A stretch of DNA of 64,000 nt from Parietaria judaica (Eukaryota; Streptophyta; Magnoliopsida; Rosales; Urticaceae), in NCBI GenBank assembly GCA_954871525.1, contig OX940867.1, positions 16,283,343 through 16,347,342 of the forward strand, given 5' to 3'. The notes under the pieces are model-generated. The model was given only the letters and a program-made list of their open reading frames with translations, had not been told where the DNA came from and did not search any database. The position numbers were made by a program, and so were the translations under genes. Position 1 is the first letter of the stretch. The number at the start of each line of letters is the position of its first letter. This document shows positions 1 through 10,852 of the stretch, piece by piece.

Positions 1-1545
1 GATGAGGACTCCTCTCCAGTGCCGTCACCCTCGGGGAAGCGGCCGGTCGAGGGGTCGACCGAGGCCCCTCTTCCAAAAAGGAGCAGAAAGGTCCCCCCCC
101 CCGGTCATGCCTTTCGGCGCCGACTCGCGTCGGATGGGTGCTTCTTCAACGGCCCGGAAGAGCGACGAAGCAGCCCCTGCTTCCGCCCGGAGAGAGAGAG
201 CTGATTTTGTCGATTCTTCTACGGCCCGGCAGAGCGACAAAGCAGCCCCTGCCTCCGCCCGGAGAGAGAGAGCCGATTTTGTCGATTCTCCTATCTCAGT
301 GTCTCCTCGGCCAGAGGCATCCTTGCCCTCGGCTTTAGATGAAACCCCCGAGCCTCATTCTCGGCCTTCCCAAGCCGATTCTCGGATCCTCGAGACGCCA
401 GGCGCACTTGTTCAGGGGGGGAGGGTGATGCTGAAACTCATTCCTTGGTGCCGTCTCCGGCGCGGGGGAGGATCTCCCTGACGCCGACCAACGAGCCTCC
501 CTCCCTTTTGGATCTTCCATCGGCGGCCGTTCCTGTCACCACCGATCCTTCCCCCATCGACGAGACCGGGGAGAACAAGCTGCCGGTAGAGACCCTCCTT
601 GACGAAGTTGTCGTCCTTTCTCCGGACACATCAGTCGAAGCTCTTGCTTCCGGAGCCCTTGTCGTCGAATCGGCTCTTGCTGTGCCGGCCGCTACAGAAG
701 CCGCACCGGCGTCTTTGGATGCTCCGAATCTACCGTCAGTGAGGTCTCCTTCTTCCTCGTCGTTTTCTTCTGTTCCTCCTTCCTCGCCTTTCCGTGAGAA
801 GGCTACTACTTCTCAGCTTTCGGCCCGCTTCCCTTCTCTCCCTTCTGGTGATTCGTCCCAGGAGGACTGGGAAAGTTATTCGATCGCAGTTTGTGACGGC
901 TTGACCATGGGGCCTTCGGGTACCCGTCCCTGCGCTGATCCTTCCGACGAGTTTCTGGGCTATCCCGCTTTCGTCGGGAGCGTTCTCCAGACCAACGCCC
1001 GTGCCAATGATATGCTTGCTTCGGCGCTGAAGGTCGAGCGGGAGGTTGAGCAGGAAAAACACGAGCTCGAGGAGAAACTCGCTGAGTCCGAGCGATTGTC
1101 CGAATTGGCCCATTTCAACGAGCGGCAAGCCCGTAAGGAGGTCGACGACCTGCGTGCCCGGCTGAAAACGGCGACGGCCACGGCGGGAGAGATGAGCTCC
1201 AAGCTTGATGCCACTGAGGCTAAACTTAAGGAGCAAGAACGGCTTGTCGATGTTGGGGAAAAACAGCTTGCCGAGGAGCGGAAGCGCTTGGTCGAGGAAA
1301 ATCTTGGGGGGTCTTTGCGAACTGCGTCCGATCGTTTATCCCGCGCCGCCGAAGCCGTGGGGTTACCGCCGTCCGAGGAGGATCATCTCGTGTCCCGGGT
1401 CGAGGAGCTTGTTTCCCAGTTTGGTCGGGTTCAGTCTGCTCTTAATACCGCCAACGAGGAGTGGGAATCGGCGGAGGCGGAGATAATCGAGGAGAAGCAC
1501 GGTCGGTTGAGCCTTTTCAAGAGTGCTTCGACGACCAATAACCCT
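1..1545 (+). pseudogene. Transposon-related coiled-coil ORF, 3' part, frame-broken
   Basis: The reading frame enters from the left window edge and reads through Ser/Pro-rich sequence into a strongly charged coiled-coil region at about 1015-1500, rich in Glu, Lys, Arg and Leu heptads. This layout (Pro/Ser-rich linker, basic stretch, C-terminal coiled coil) resembles plant proteins annotated as putative gypsy-type transposon proteins; that assignment is by overall look, not by a diagnostic motif. The coherent reading changes frame at a poly-C run near 95-103 and again at a poly-G run near 414-422. It therefore needs two homopolymer indels, either real lesions or sequencing errors. GC content drops sharply at about 1545, just before the copia element, so the original C-terminus is probably lost. 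The downstream frame is open from 445 to 1593. Confidence 0.5.
143..286 (+). repeat. 72-bp tandem duplication (two copies)
   Basis: Two adjacent 72-bp units start at 143 and 215 and differ at only a few bases. Because 72 is a multiple of three, the duplication adds 24 residues in frame (…SARRERADFVDS… twice) to the transposon-related ORF. Confidence 0.85.
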
Positions 1546-1632
1546 CAAGCTGGAAATATTATTTTTTTACATAATTATAACGTAAACCAATAAACTTGTC
1601 TTAGAGGTATTCGGGTATAGAGGTATTCAGTG

Positions 1633-2067
1633 TGGCTTAAAGGATCAACACTAGCCCAATGGATTTTTTCTAGAGCCCAACAAATTATGAAAGTCCAACT
1701 ATGAAGAAGTCTAATTAGCCCACTTGGAGAATAAGCCCATTATTTAGAAGTTTCTTAGTTAAGTGTAGAAGTATTAATCTTTAGATATGTAAAGAATGTT
1801 TTAGATGTCTAGATATTTTAAGAACATCCTAGAAGGTGAGAAAATGTGTGGTTCAGATTGTTTCACCACCACTATAAATACCCATCACCACCTTCACATT
1901 TTGTATCCAAGAAACAAAAAGTGTAGTGTCTCCTAAAGAGTGTCCTAAAAAGAGTCTTAGAGTAGTCCTAAAGTGTGAGTCCTAAACACTAAGTATTGTA
2001 ATCTCTTCTTGAGTGGTCTTAATAAAAAAAAGTGTAAGTGTTTCCCACAAAAGTGTTGTGTTCAACA
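1633..2067 (+). repeat. Copia 5' LTR
   Basis: About 435 bp, ending in TTCAACA. The start is TG at 1633 (or 1631); compared with the 3' LTR it has two or so extra bases just after the TG. A TATA box (TATAAATA) lies at about 1873 and a poly(A)-like AATAAAA near the 3' end. By eye it differs from the 3' LTR at about 12 substitutions and three small indels, roughly 97% identity. Confidence 0.9.
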
Positions 2068-2278
2068 AACTGGTATCAGAGCGAGGTTGCGAGGTTAGGT
2101 TGTCTGATCTCTTGAAAGTCTTAGTATACTATGTGGTTGCAGCTGTGACTGATCTTCCACATCAGAAACGATTTCTTGAGATTGTTAGTGAGTGAGTTTC
2201 TTCGTGTCGTGAGTAGTCTGTGACTCTGCAAGTTCTGTGTCGAAGCATGTTTGGTATTACTGAGGTACTGCCAACACG

Positions 2279-5200
2279 ATGGGTGATCTCCAAGTCGTCG
2301 AAGGAATCAAGAAACTCAACAGCAATAATTACAACACGTGGGCAACATGCATGATGTCCTACTTACAAGGCAAGACCTTTGAGAGGTCGTTGGCGGGAGC
2401 GAAACTACGCCGCCAGAAGAGGATGCAAATGGTGCCCTGCGCAAATGGAGGATCAAGGCTGGCAAAGTTATGTTTGCCTTGAAGACGACCGTCGAAGAAG
2501 AGATGTTAGAGCACATTCGGGACGAGAAGACGCTGAAAGAAGCATGAGACACGTTCGTGACGTTGTTCTCAAAGAAGAACGACACGAGGCTACAATTCCT
2601 GGAAAACGAGTTGATGTCAATCTCACAACGTGACATAACGATCACTCAGTACATCCACAAGACCAAGTCGATCTGTCGGGAGATTACTGAACTAGATCCA
2701 AAGTCCGTAATTGGAGAAGCTCGAATGAAGAGGATCATTATCCACGGGTTGCGGCCAGAATATAGAAGCTTCGTTATTGCCGTACAAGGATGGCCTGCTC
2801 AACCATCACTTGTAGAGTTTGAGAATTTGCTAGCTAGTCAAGAAGCCATGGCTAAGCAAATGGGAGGCATCACGATAAAGAGTGAGAACGAAGCACTCTA
2901 TGCCAGTAAAAGCCGGAGCAACTTCAGGCCGTCCGCTAAAGGTGGATACAGAAATGGTGACAGAGGACGAAGTCATCAAGGAACCACACAACCTTGGAGA
3001 GCTCAGAAGAACGACAACAAGAGTTCTCAAGGGAAGAGGTTCGAAGGAATCTGCTACAACTACAGAAAGAAAGGCCACATATCCAAGGATTGTTGGTCCA
3101 AGAAAAAGCCCGTCAAGAGCAATGCAGCAACTTCCAAAAAGGAGATGGAGGATGAATGGGATGCTGAGGCATTATGTGCCGTAGAAGAAGACGAGCTAGC
3201 ACTCATGGCGATGGCGGGAGAACGAATCGATTATGAGAACGACTGGATAATTGATTCGGGATGCTCAAACCACATGACTGGCGACCATAGGAAGCTGCAA
3301 AACAAGAGAGAGTACAAAGGAAGTCGTGTGGTTCAGACAGCCAACAACTCACAGTTGTCGATTGCCCAAATAGGTAGCTCGAAGATCATGCTTGGTAATA
3401 AACCTGACATGGTATTACTAGAAAATGTTTACCATGTACCGGGTATAAAGAAGAACTTGCTGTCAGTGCCACAACTAACGACATCGGGCAACTACGTCTT
3501 GTTTGGGCCAGAAGATGTGAAGGTCTATAAAGACGTCAAGATAGTGGGAACTCCAACTATGAAAGGACGGAGAATAGAGTCCGTTTATGTGCTCTCGGCA
3601 GAGTCTGCCTATGTAGACAAGACTCGGAAGAATGAGACGGCTGATTTGTGGCACGCAAGGTTGGGACATGTTGGCTACCACAAGTTGAAGGTAATTATAG
3701 AGAAATCCATGCTCAAAGGCCTACCTCAACCTGAAGTCAAAACCGATATTGTTTGCGCTGGATGTTAGTACGGTAAAGCTCATCAATTACCATACAAGGA
3801 GTCAAAGTTCAGAGCAAAGAAACCATTAGAGTTAGTTCACTCTGATGTGTTTGGTCCAGTCAAGCAAACATCGATCAGCGGGATGCGGTACATGGTGACG
3901 TTCATCGACGACTACTCGAGATACGTGTGGGTTTTCTTCATGAAAGAAAAGTCTGACACATTCTCTAAATTTCAAGAATTCAAGACGAGTGTCGAAGGAG
4001 AAGTCGGGCAGAAGATCTGTTGTCTACGATCAGACAATGGAGGAGAGTACACATCAGATGAGTTCGATCAGTTTCTACATGAGTCTGGAATACGTCATCA
4101 ATTTACATGTCCCAACATACCGCAACAAAATGGTGTAGCCGAGAGGAAGAATCGACATCTTGCAGAGATTTGTCGAAGCATGCTACACGCGAAGAATGTC
4201 CCCAGAAGATTTTGGGCTGAAGCTATGCAAACTGACGCTCATGTGATCAACAAGCTTCCCCAACCAAGGTTAGGTTTCATCTCACCATTTGAGACATTAT
4301 GGGATATGAAACCTACAGTTAGCTACTTCCGAGTATTTGGCTGTGTTTGCTATGTATTTGCTCCTAGTCATCTACGTAGAAAGTTCGATAAGAAAGCAGT
4401 CTACTGTATATTTGATGGATATAACAATCAAAGAAAAGGGTAGAAGTGTTGTGATCCAACAAGTGGGAGATGCTACACCTCGAGAGATGTAGTGTTCGAT
4501 GAAGCATCCTCGTGGTGGTCCTCGGAGAAGAAAGTTCTACCAGACTCGAACAACTTCGAGGAAATTCTGCAACAGAAGATGGGGGAGAAAACTGCACACA
4601 TTCGGCCAAGTACTGACATGCCTGAAGAACCAAGCAATTTTGGCGTTGATGAGCAAAAAGAGACCCAACCAAGCGAAGCTGGTAAAGAGGCACCTCCGCA
4701 ACTCAGACGGTTGGAAAGAACCCGTAAGCCAAATCCCAAGTATGCCAATGCAGTTATTTTAGAAGACGTTGTTCAAGAGCCGGAGACGTATGAAGAAGCA
4801 TCACAAGACTCAGCTTGGCAGAAGGCGATGGAAGAAGAAATCACTGCCTTGGAGCAGAGTCAAACTTGGCAATTGGTGCCAAAACCAAGAGACATCAAAC
4901 CCATTTCTTGCAAGTGGGTTTACAAAATTAAGCGTCGCCCGGATGGATCAATTGAAAGATACAAGGCTCGCCTAGTAGCTCGAGGTTTCTCTCAACAATA
5001 TGGACTAGACTATGATGAAACGTTTAGTCTAGTGGCGAAGATCACTACGGTACGGGTCCTGCTAGCACTTGCTGCAAGTAAAGATTGGAAATTGTGGAAA
5101 ATGGATGTGAAGAACGCTTTCTTGCACGGAGAGCTGGACCGAGATATCTACATGAACCAACCAAAGGGATTTGAGGATACGGATAATCCCAATCATGTGT

Positions 5201-6330
5201 GCAAACTGAAGAAAGCTCTTTATGGATTAAAGCAGGCACCAAGAGCTTGGTATGGTAAGATCACTGAATTTCTTACCCCCAGTGGTTATTCAGTTGCATA
5301 TGCGGATTCAAGCTTGTTCATCAAATCAAGAGAAGGAAAGTTGGCAATTGTGTTGGTTTATGTAGATGACTTGATCATTACCGGGGACGACGAACGAGAA
5401 ATTCAACAAACGAGAGAAAACTTATCGGTGCGCTTCCAGATGAAGGAGCTAGGAGAGATTAAACACTTCTTGGGGTTAGAAGTTGATCGCACGGAGAAAG
5501 GATTGTTTCTCTGCCAACAAAAGTATACAAGAGATATACTTCAAAAGTTCGGAATGATGGAGTGCAAGCCAGTCTCAACACCGATGGAGCCAAATGCCAA
5601 GATATGTGCACATGAAGGGAAAGAGTTGGAAGATGGGACAATTTATCGACAACTAGTAGGTAGTCTTATCTACTTAACTTTAACTCGTCCTGACATTTCT
5701 TATGCAGTTGGAGTCGTAAGTCGGTACATGCAAAGTCCGAGAAAGCCTCACTTGGATACGGCTCGACGGATTCTGAGATATGTTAAAGGTACAATAGACT
5801 ACGGTCTTTTGTAAAAAAGAGGCGAAGACTGCAAGCTAGTTGGATATTGCGATGTGGACTAAGCAGGAGACCATGATACCCGAAGATCAACCACCTGGTA
5901 TGTGTTCAAGCTCGGGTCAGGAACAATTTCTTGGTGCAGCAAAAGACAACCAACAGTGTCATTGTCAACTACGGAGGTAGAGTACAGAGCAGCGGCTGCA
6001 ACAGCTCAAAAAAGTACGTGGCTGATACTCTTAATGGAGGATTTGCACCAGAAAGTTGACTACGCAGTTTCACTCCATTGCGACAACCAATCTGCGGTTC
6101 GACTGGCAAAAAATCCGGTGTTCCATGCTGGAACAAAGCATGTTGAGGTGCACTATCATTTCATTAGAGAGAAAGTTCTTAAGGACGAGATCGAGATGCG
6201 ACAAATCAAGACGGATAACCAAGTGGCTGACCTGTTCACAAAAGGGCTAAGTACTGGCAAATGTGAAGGCTTTCGCAGTGAGCTCAACATGGTACGAAGA
6301 ATGGGGGCTAGTGCTGAGGGGGAGTGTTAA
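2279..6330 (+). pseudogene. Copia gag-pol polyprotein, six premature stops
   Basis: The ORF starts at 2279 with a copia Gag N-terminus (MGDLQVV…). A one-base loss near 2370 shifts the frame. In the restored phase, in-frame stops occur at 2380 (TGA), 2545 (TGA), 3766 (TAG), 4441 (TAG), 5812 (TAA) and 5860 (TAA). Recognisable parts in order: a zinc knuckle near 3052 in which the second Cys is Tyr; protease DSG near 3253; the integrase HHCC region near 3650-3766 and its DD35E core ([21 protein letters not shown]) at about 3900-4150; reverse transcriptase with YVDDL near 5362; RNase H with STTEVEY near 5970 and a DLFTKGL tail near 6232. Long open stretches remain between the stops (2557-3768, 3847-4443, 4492-5814, 5902-6330), so decay is fairly recent. 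Confidence 0.92.
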
Positions 6331-6753
6331 AGGATCAACACTAGTCCAATGGATTTTCTAGAGCCCAACAAATTATGAAAGCCCAACTATGAAGAAGTCT
6401 AATTAGCCCATTTGGAGAATAAGCCCATTATCTAGAAGTTTCTTAGTTAAGTGTAGAAGTATTAATCTTTAGATATGTAAAGAATGTTTTAGATGTCTAG
6501 ATATTTTAGGAACATCCTAGAAGGTGAGAAAATGTGTGGTTGAGATTGTTTCACCACCACTATAAATACCCATCACCACATTCACATTTTGTATCCAAGA
6601 AACAAAAAGTGTAGTGTCTCCTAAAGTGTGTCCTAAAAAGAGTCTTAGAGTAGTCCTAAAGTGTGAGTCCTAAACACCAAGTATTGTAATCTATTCTTGA
6701 GTGGTCTTAATAAAAAAGTGTGAGTGTTTCCCACAAAAGTATTGTGTTCAACA
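6325..6753 (+). repeat. Copia 3' LTR
   Basis: 429 bp, TG at 6325 to CA at 6753, directly after the purine tract. The TATA box is at 6561. It pairs with the LTR at 1633-2067. Confidence 0.93.
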
Positions 6754-7027
6754 ACTCATGCCACTCCATTTTTGTTTCCATTAGTTTTTTTTTTGTTTTT
6801 GTTTTTTTAATGATAATTAGAAGCTCAACGCCATGGGAGATAAAAACATAGAACTTCATTTCTCTGTTTTACTTACGGGCCAAAGAGAAATGGTTGGAAA
6901 GAAGGTAAAAGTGGTGGGGCCCATATTATGCTTAGTGTTACTCTTAATCATATTGGTAGGATAGTTTGGTATCCTTTTATTTACATGTTGACTCGTCTTT
7001 TCATTTTATTTTATTTTTCCATTAATA

Positions 7028-7161
7028 GTGTTTAATATAGAAAACTATTTTTTTGAAGGCAACTTTGTTGCATGTGGGGATCGAACCCACAACCTCCACT
7101 TTGGAGGTAGTGTGGAATTACCACTAGGCTATCCTAGCAACCACGTGTTTAATATAGAAAA
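7028..7161 (-). mobile_element. tRNA-derived SINE with 17-bp target-site duplication
   Basis: The element body (7045-7144) is on the minus strand. It has an RNA polymerase III A box (TAGCCTAGTGG, complement of 7121-7131) and a B box (GGTTCGATCC, complement of 7078-7087) 33 bases apart, then a short A-rich tail that reads as poly-T at 7048-7054 on the plus strand. The same 17 bases, GTGTTTAATATAGAAAA, stand on both sides at 7028-7044 and 7145-7161. Long direct repeats of this size are typical of target-primed reverse transcription. At about 100 bp it is at the short end for plant SINEs. It lacks a foldable tRNA cloverleaf, so it is not a working tRNA gene. Confidence 0.85.
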
Positions 7162-7514
7162 ACTTAATAACACATGGAGAAATAATTTATTAACAGACTT
7201 AAACTATTAACATGTCCATTTTCTAGTAAATTTTTTATTATATATTTTGTTATATACATTGTTTCTAGCCTCCATTAGTCACCGAGGTTCTCGATGACTC
7301 TCGGTTCCCCAAGATCTTCATCTCACCCCAGTCGGAATATGGGGCTGAAAATATTGCCAACAATTTGAATTTGAACTCCTTGCTTGGTCCAAGTAGTCGA
7401 GTTTTATAAGAGGAAAGGATGCATTTATGTAGTGTCATAAATAGACAAAATGACACTTGCAAAACAAGCTTTTAACTCCTTTGTTCACAAGAGGCTACTC
7501 TACACCTTCGACAA
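7162..7514. other. Intergenic, nothing recognised
   Basis: AT-rich sequence between the SINE and the gypsy element. No ORF or repeat that I can assign. The sequence would have continued at 18304 before the gypsy insertion. Confidence 0.5.
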
Positions 7515-8300
7515 ACTTTTGTTATATGCATTTTTTGTAACATATATATATTGAGCCCCTTTTCGCAAAAAGTCAAAGCCCATCAACAAAAGTCAAAGCC
7601 CACCGGCAAAGTCAAAGACCAGAGGCCGACGAACCAAGACATTGGCGAGGCCCGAAGTCAAAACGACGAAGAAGACGAAGTTCCCGACGAACCCGGCCCG
7701 ATGAAATACCTTGGCCGACGAAGCCGATGAGGTGCCGTGGCCGACGAAGCTAACGAGGTACCATGACCGACGAAGCTGGCCTGACGAAGTACCTTGCCTG
7801 ACAAGGTGACAAGGCCGATGAGGTACCATCACCTGACAAAGACATTGGTCTGACAAGCATCCACCTCACAGCTTGACAGAGGAATAGCTTACAATTATTT
7901 CACACGACAAGGAGATCCGAGCTCACGAAGATCCCCGGGAATTCCTCCGGATTCCCCCGGATTCCCCCGGATTCAAAATAAAAACTTGCGAGACAACCAG
8001 AAGACATCGAGGACGAATCAAGAAGCACCGACGAGCCCTCCGACAGGGCTAGGAGCCGCGGAAAACCCCTTCCATGCAGGGGAGAAATTCACAGGCCCCT
8101 GATGTGAAATTTCAGGGAATTGGTTTTCCTATAAATAAGAGTCTTCCCCTCCTCATTTCCACACTCACTCGTAGCTTTATCCAGAGCTTATCTCTCTAGC
8201 TTTCTCTCTGTAAAAATTTGTCCACTCCTATAGGAGGAAGGATTTGAATAAGAGCTGAGATCGTTCTAAAAGTAGAGTTTCATCCTCGACAAGAGAAGTT

Positions 8301-8740
8301 GTTCAACGAGGTCGACAAGAAGAAGCCTCCCTCGTTGGGATAAGGCACTCGTCACAACGAGCTCGCCTACACTGACGAGGTCGACAAAGAAGAAGCATCC
8401 CTCATCGGGATAAGGCCCTCCTCACAATGAGCTCGTCTACATTGACTAGGTCGACAAAGAAGGAGCATCCCTCGTCGGGATAAGGCCCGCGTCACAATGA
8501 GCTCGCCTACACTGACGAGGTCGATAAAGAAGAAGCATCCCTCGTTAAGATAAGGCCCTCGCCACAACGAGTTCGCCTACACTAACGAGGTCGACAAAGA
8601 AGAAGCATCCCTCGTCGGGACAAGGCCCTCGTCACAACGAGCTCGCCTACACTGACGAGGTTGACAAAGAAGGAGCATCCCTCGTCGGGATAAGGCCCTT
8701 GTCCCAACGAGCTCGCCTACACTAACGAGGTCAACAAAGA
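8301..8740 (+). repeat. 70-bp tandem repeats within gypsy 5' LTR (about 6 copies)
   Basis: The landmark ACTGACGAGG (with variants) occurs at 8371, 8441, 8511, 8581, 8651 and 8721, exactly 70 bases apart. Each unit contains GTCGACAAAGAAG and CATCCCTCGTCGGG. The array lies downstream of the LTR TATA box, so it would be in the transcribed leader. The 3' LTR has a matching array, apparently one copy shorter. Confidence 0.95.
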
Positions 8741-8861
8741 ACATCTCACGCCAGTAATACCCAGCGTCCTGGCCAAGGGTCACCCCCGGGCCGCCAGCAT
8801 CGGCACTTCCGACGAGTCAAACGACATCGTCAGTCACCCGCCATTTATCACTAACCCCGAA

Positions 8862-8905
8862 CTACGTGGGACCTGATTCTCTTAAACTGAGATACGTAGG
8901 CAGCC
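8862..8905 (+). other. Conserved stem-loop motif (Tat elements), 5' LTR copy
   Basis: CTACGT (8862-8867) pairs with ACGTAG (8894-8899), and inside it TCTC (8878-8881) pairs with GAGA (8889-8892) around a 7-base loop. GCAGCC follows at once. The same architecture with a different inner stem (CCCC/GGGG) occurs in the second gypsy element at 27076-27119, and a copy with one mutated outer-stem base lies in the 3' LTR at 17846. Function unknown; structure inferred from pairing only. Confidence 0.6.
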
Positions 8906-9249
8906 TCGCCCAACCATAAGCGACGGGTCACGGGCCCAATCTACCCTTTTTTGCAGGTCCTCCCTCGCCGTAGGAGCTCGCCAAGAAAGGGAAATCACGA
9001 AGAATCATCAAGATCAGCTCGGAGCTTCAAAAAGACCGGAGTTCGCCTAGACGAGGACATCGCCAAGACAAGGACTTTGCCCCGACGAGGAGCTTCGCCA
9101 AGATACAGACCCAAACCCTCGCCAGGCGGACTCAGCAACCTCGCCAAGTTTCACCTGCTCAGATCAGGAATAAAGACGGTGTCAACGACGTTTCGCGGAG
9201 GTCAGTCGACGCTCACGACGAGGAAAGCACATGAGATAGCAATGGCAAC

Positions 9250-10852
9250 GGAGGTCGCCAGGACCACTCCGACCCTCGTCAGGCTCGCCCGGAGGGTCGT
9301 CAGGAGGTTCGTCAAGATGAATACCTAGAAGACGTTGAAGATCGCCAGGACCACCCCGACCCTCGTCAGGCTCTTCCGGGGGGTCATTAAGAGGTTCGCA
9401 AGGGCGAAGATCCCGAAGACTGCCGAAACTACCCGGACCCTCGTCAGGCTCGCCCAGGGGGTCGCCAGGGGGTTCGCCAAGCTGTAGATATTGAAGACCG
9501 GCAGGACTACCAGGACCCTCGCCAGACTCAGCCGGGTGGTCGTCAAGAGGTTCGCCAGGCTGAAGACTTTAACGACATGGAGCACCGACGAAACACCCCA
9601 GACCCTCGCTAGGCTCGCCTGGAGAGTCGCCAAGGGAACCGCCGTTACAAAGACCGTAACCTCGCTGGAACGTACCAAGACCTCCCGGGGGATCGTCAAC
9701 CCTCACCAAGACGCGAAGACGGAAGAGGAGCCGAAGTTATCAACCTTGAAGACTACAGAGAAGACCGGCAACGTGGCCGCTGGACCTTGCCTGACTGCCG
9801 CCTATGTCACCAGGAGCTTCGCCTACCACATCGCGACAACATATTCGACCTTCTCCAAGAGATGCAGAAGGAAATCCAAGACTTGCGCTCTGCCCAGGAC
9901 CGTGGCGCGAGAGGTTGTGCCTTGCTCGACGGGACTATGTCCCCACTCACACCACACCTACTTGACGGAGAAGCCGTAGGCGACCTACGCTTCGTAAGCA
10001 ACCTCATCTACGATGGGAAATGAGATCCTGTCTACCACCTTGTCCAGTACTAGACGATCATGCAGATGAAGAGATGCTCAGCCTCGACGCTATGCCAGGC
10101 ATTCTGCCTAACACTTTAAGGGAACGACGTTCGAATGGAACTAGCGGCTACCCAAGGTGAGCATCTACTCTTTCAACCAGCTCAAGGACCTTTTCCTCGC
10201 CCGCTTCGCTGGCGCAGTGACTCAAAGAAATGACAAATCCTACCTCTGGTCGATAAATCAGAAGACCGACGAATCCGTGCAGAAGTTCATCAACTACTTC
10301 GTCGAAGAATTCAACAAGATAAACGACTACACCGACAGCGACGCCGTCATCGCCCTCATCGACGGACTGCAGACCGGAGAGTTCTTGATCTCCCTCGTGA
10401 AGGAAAGACCATCGACCATGATGAAGCTCATGACGAGAGCAGCCCAGCACATCTCCGTGGAAGAATACCTCGCCAGCAGGAGGTCAGCGGAGCCAGGGAG
10501 CCCCCGACAAAGCAACGACCGCTCCTCCGACGAACCAAAGGTGAAGAAAAGCCGTATCAGCGACAATCGGAGCCGAATGGAGAAACCGCAAGGAGGTCAG
10601 ATGATGAGAAGACCATTCCGAACCGACAGAAGGAACTATACACCGCTGACGGCTACTCTAGACGAGATCTTTGCCATGCACGGCGACAAGCTCAAGGAGC
10701 CTCACCCGCTGAACAGGCCCACGAAGGACAAGAGCCAATACTACCAATTCCATCGTGACTACGGTCACCTGACGTCGTAGTGCTGCCAGGTAAGAAGTCA
10801 AATTAAAGACCTGATTAAGGAAGGACAACTAAAGGAGTTCGTCAAGAGGCTC
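9250..10852 (+). pseudogene. Gypsy gag, broken, with repetitive N-terminal part
   Basis: The N-terminal part is a run of related units rich in Asp, Pro, Arg and Gln (DPRQARPGGRQ-like). The landmark GACCCTCG(T/C)CAG recurs at 9271, 9358, 9436, 9514 and 9601, spaced 78 or 87 bases (26 or 29 codons). The Gag core follows in 10157-10780 (Retrotrans_gag-like: FNQLKDLFLARF near its start). A knuckle-like YYQFHRDYGHLT at about 10738 ends in a stop where a Cys-containing segment is expected. Stops and frame changes occur around 10021-10157 and at 10778. Structural Gag protein would package element RNA; this copy is not functional. Confidence 0.8.

Larger units (their letters stand above)
1633..6753 (+). 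mobile_element. Ty1/copia LTR retrotransposon, complete but inactive
   Basis: Two LTRs of about 430 bp flank one polyprotein region in the copia order gag, protease, integrase, reverse transcriptase, RNase H. The primer binding site TGGTATCAGAGC at 2071 matches the 3' end of plant initiator tRNA-Met. A purine tract ending GAGGGGGAG lies directly before the 3' LTR at 6325. No 5-bp target duplication is visible: the left flank reads TTCAG or similar and the right flank ACTCA. The copy therefore either inserted unusually or one flank was rearranged. The coding region carries six stops and one frameshift, so this copy cannot make its own polyprotein. Confidence 0.93.
7520..9108 (+). repeat. Gypsy 5' LTR, 3' end missing
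   Basis: Matches the 3' LTR from TGTTATATGC at 7520 as far as about 9108 (…CGCCAAGATAC), then diverges. The expected end (…GCATTAACA) and the primer binding site are absent, so a deletion or rearrangement has fused the LTR to the gag leader. The TATA box is near 8133 (CCTATAAATAAGAG). It holds a 70-bp tandem repeat array at 8301-8740 and a stem-loop at 8862-8905. Confidence 0.8.

Noticed and set aside
25..240. Minus-strand ORFs over the transposon-related gene
   Set aside because: Shadow frames of GC-rich plus-strand coding sequence; the plus strand carries the coiled-coil protein.
7074..7131. tRNA gene on the minus strand
   Set aside because: A and B boxes are present, but the rest does not fold into a cloverleaf, and a poly-A tail and 17-bp duplication show that it is a SINE.
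8301..8740. CRISPR-like array
   Set aside because: The 70-bp units are contiguous and similar throughout, with no spacer pattern, inside a plant LTR.
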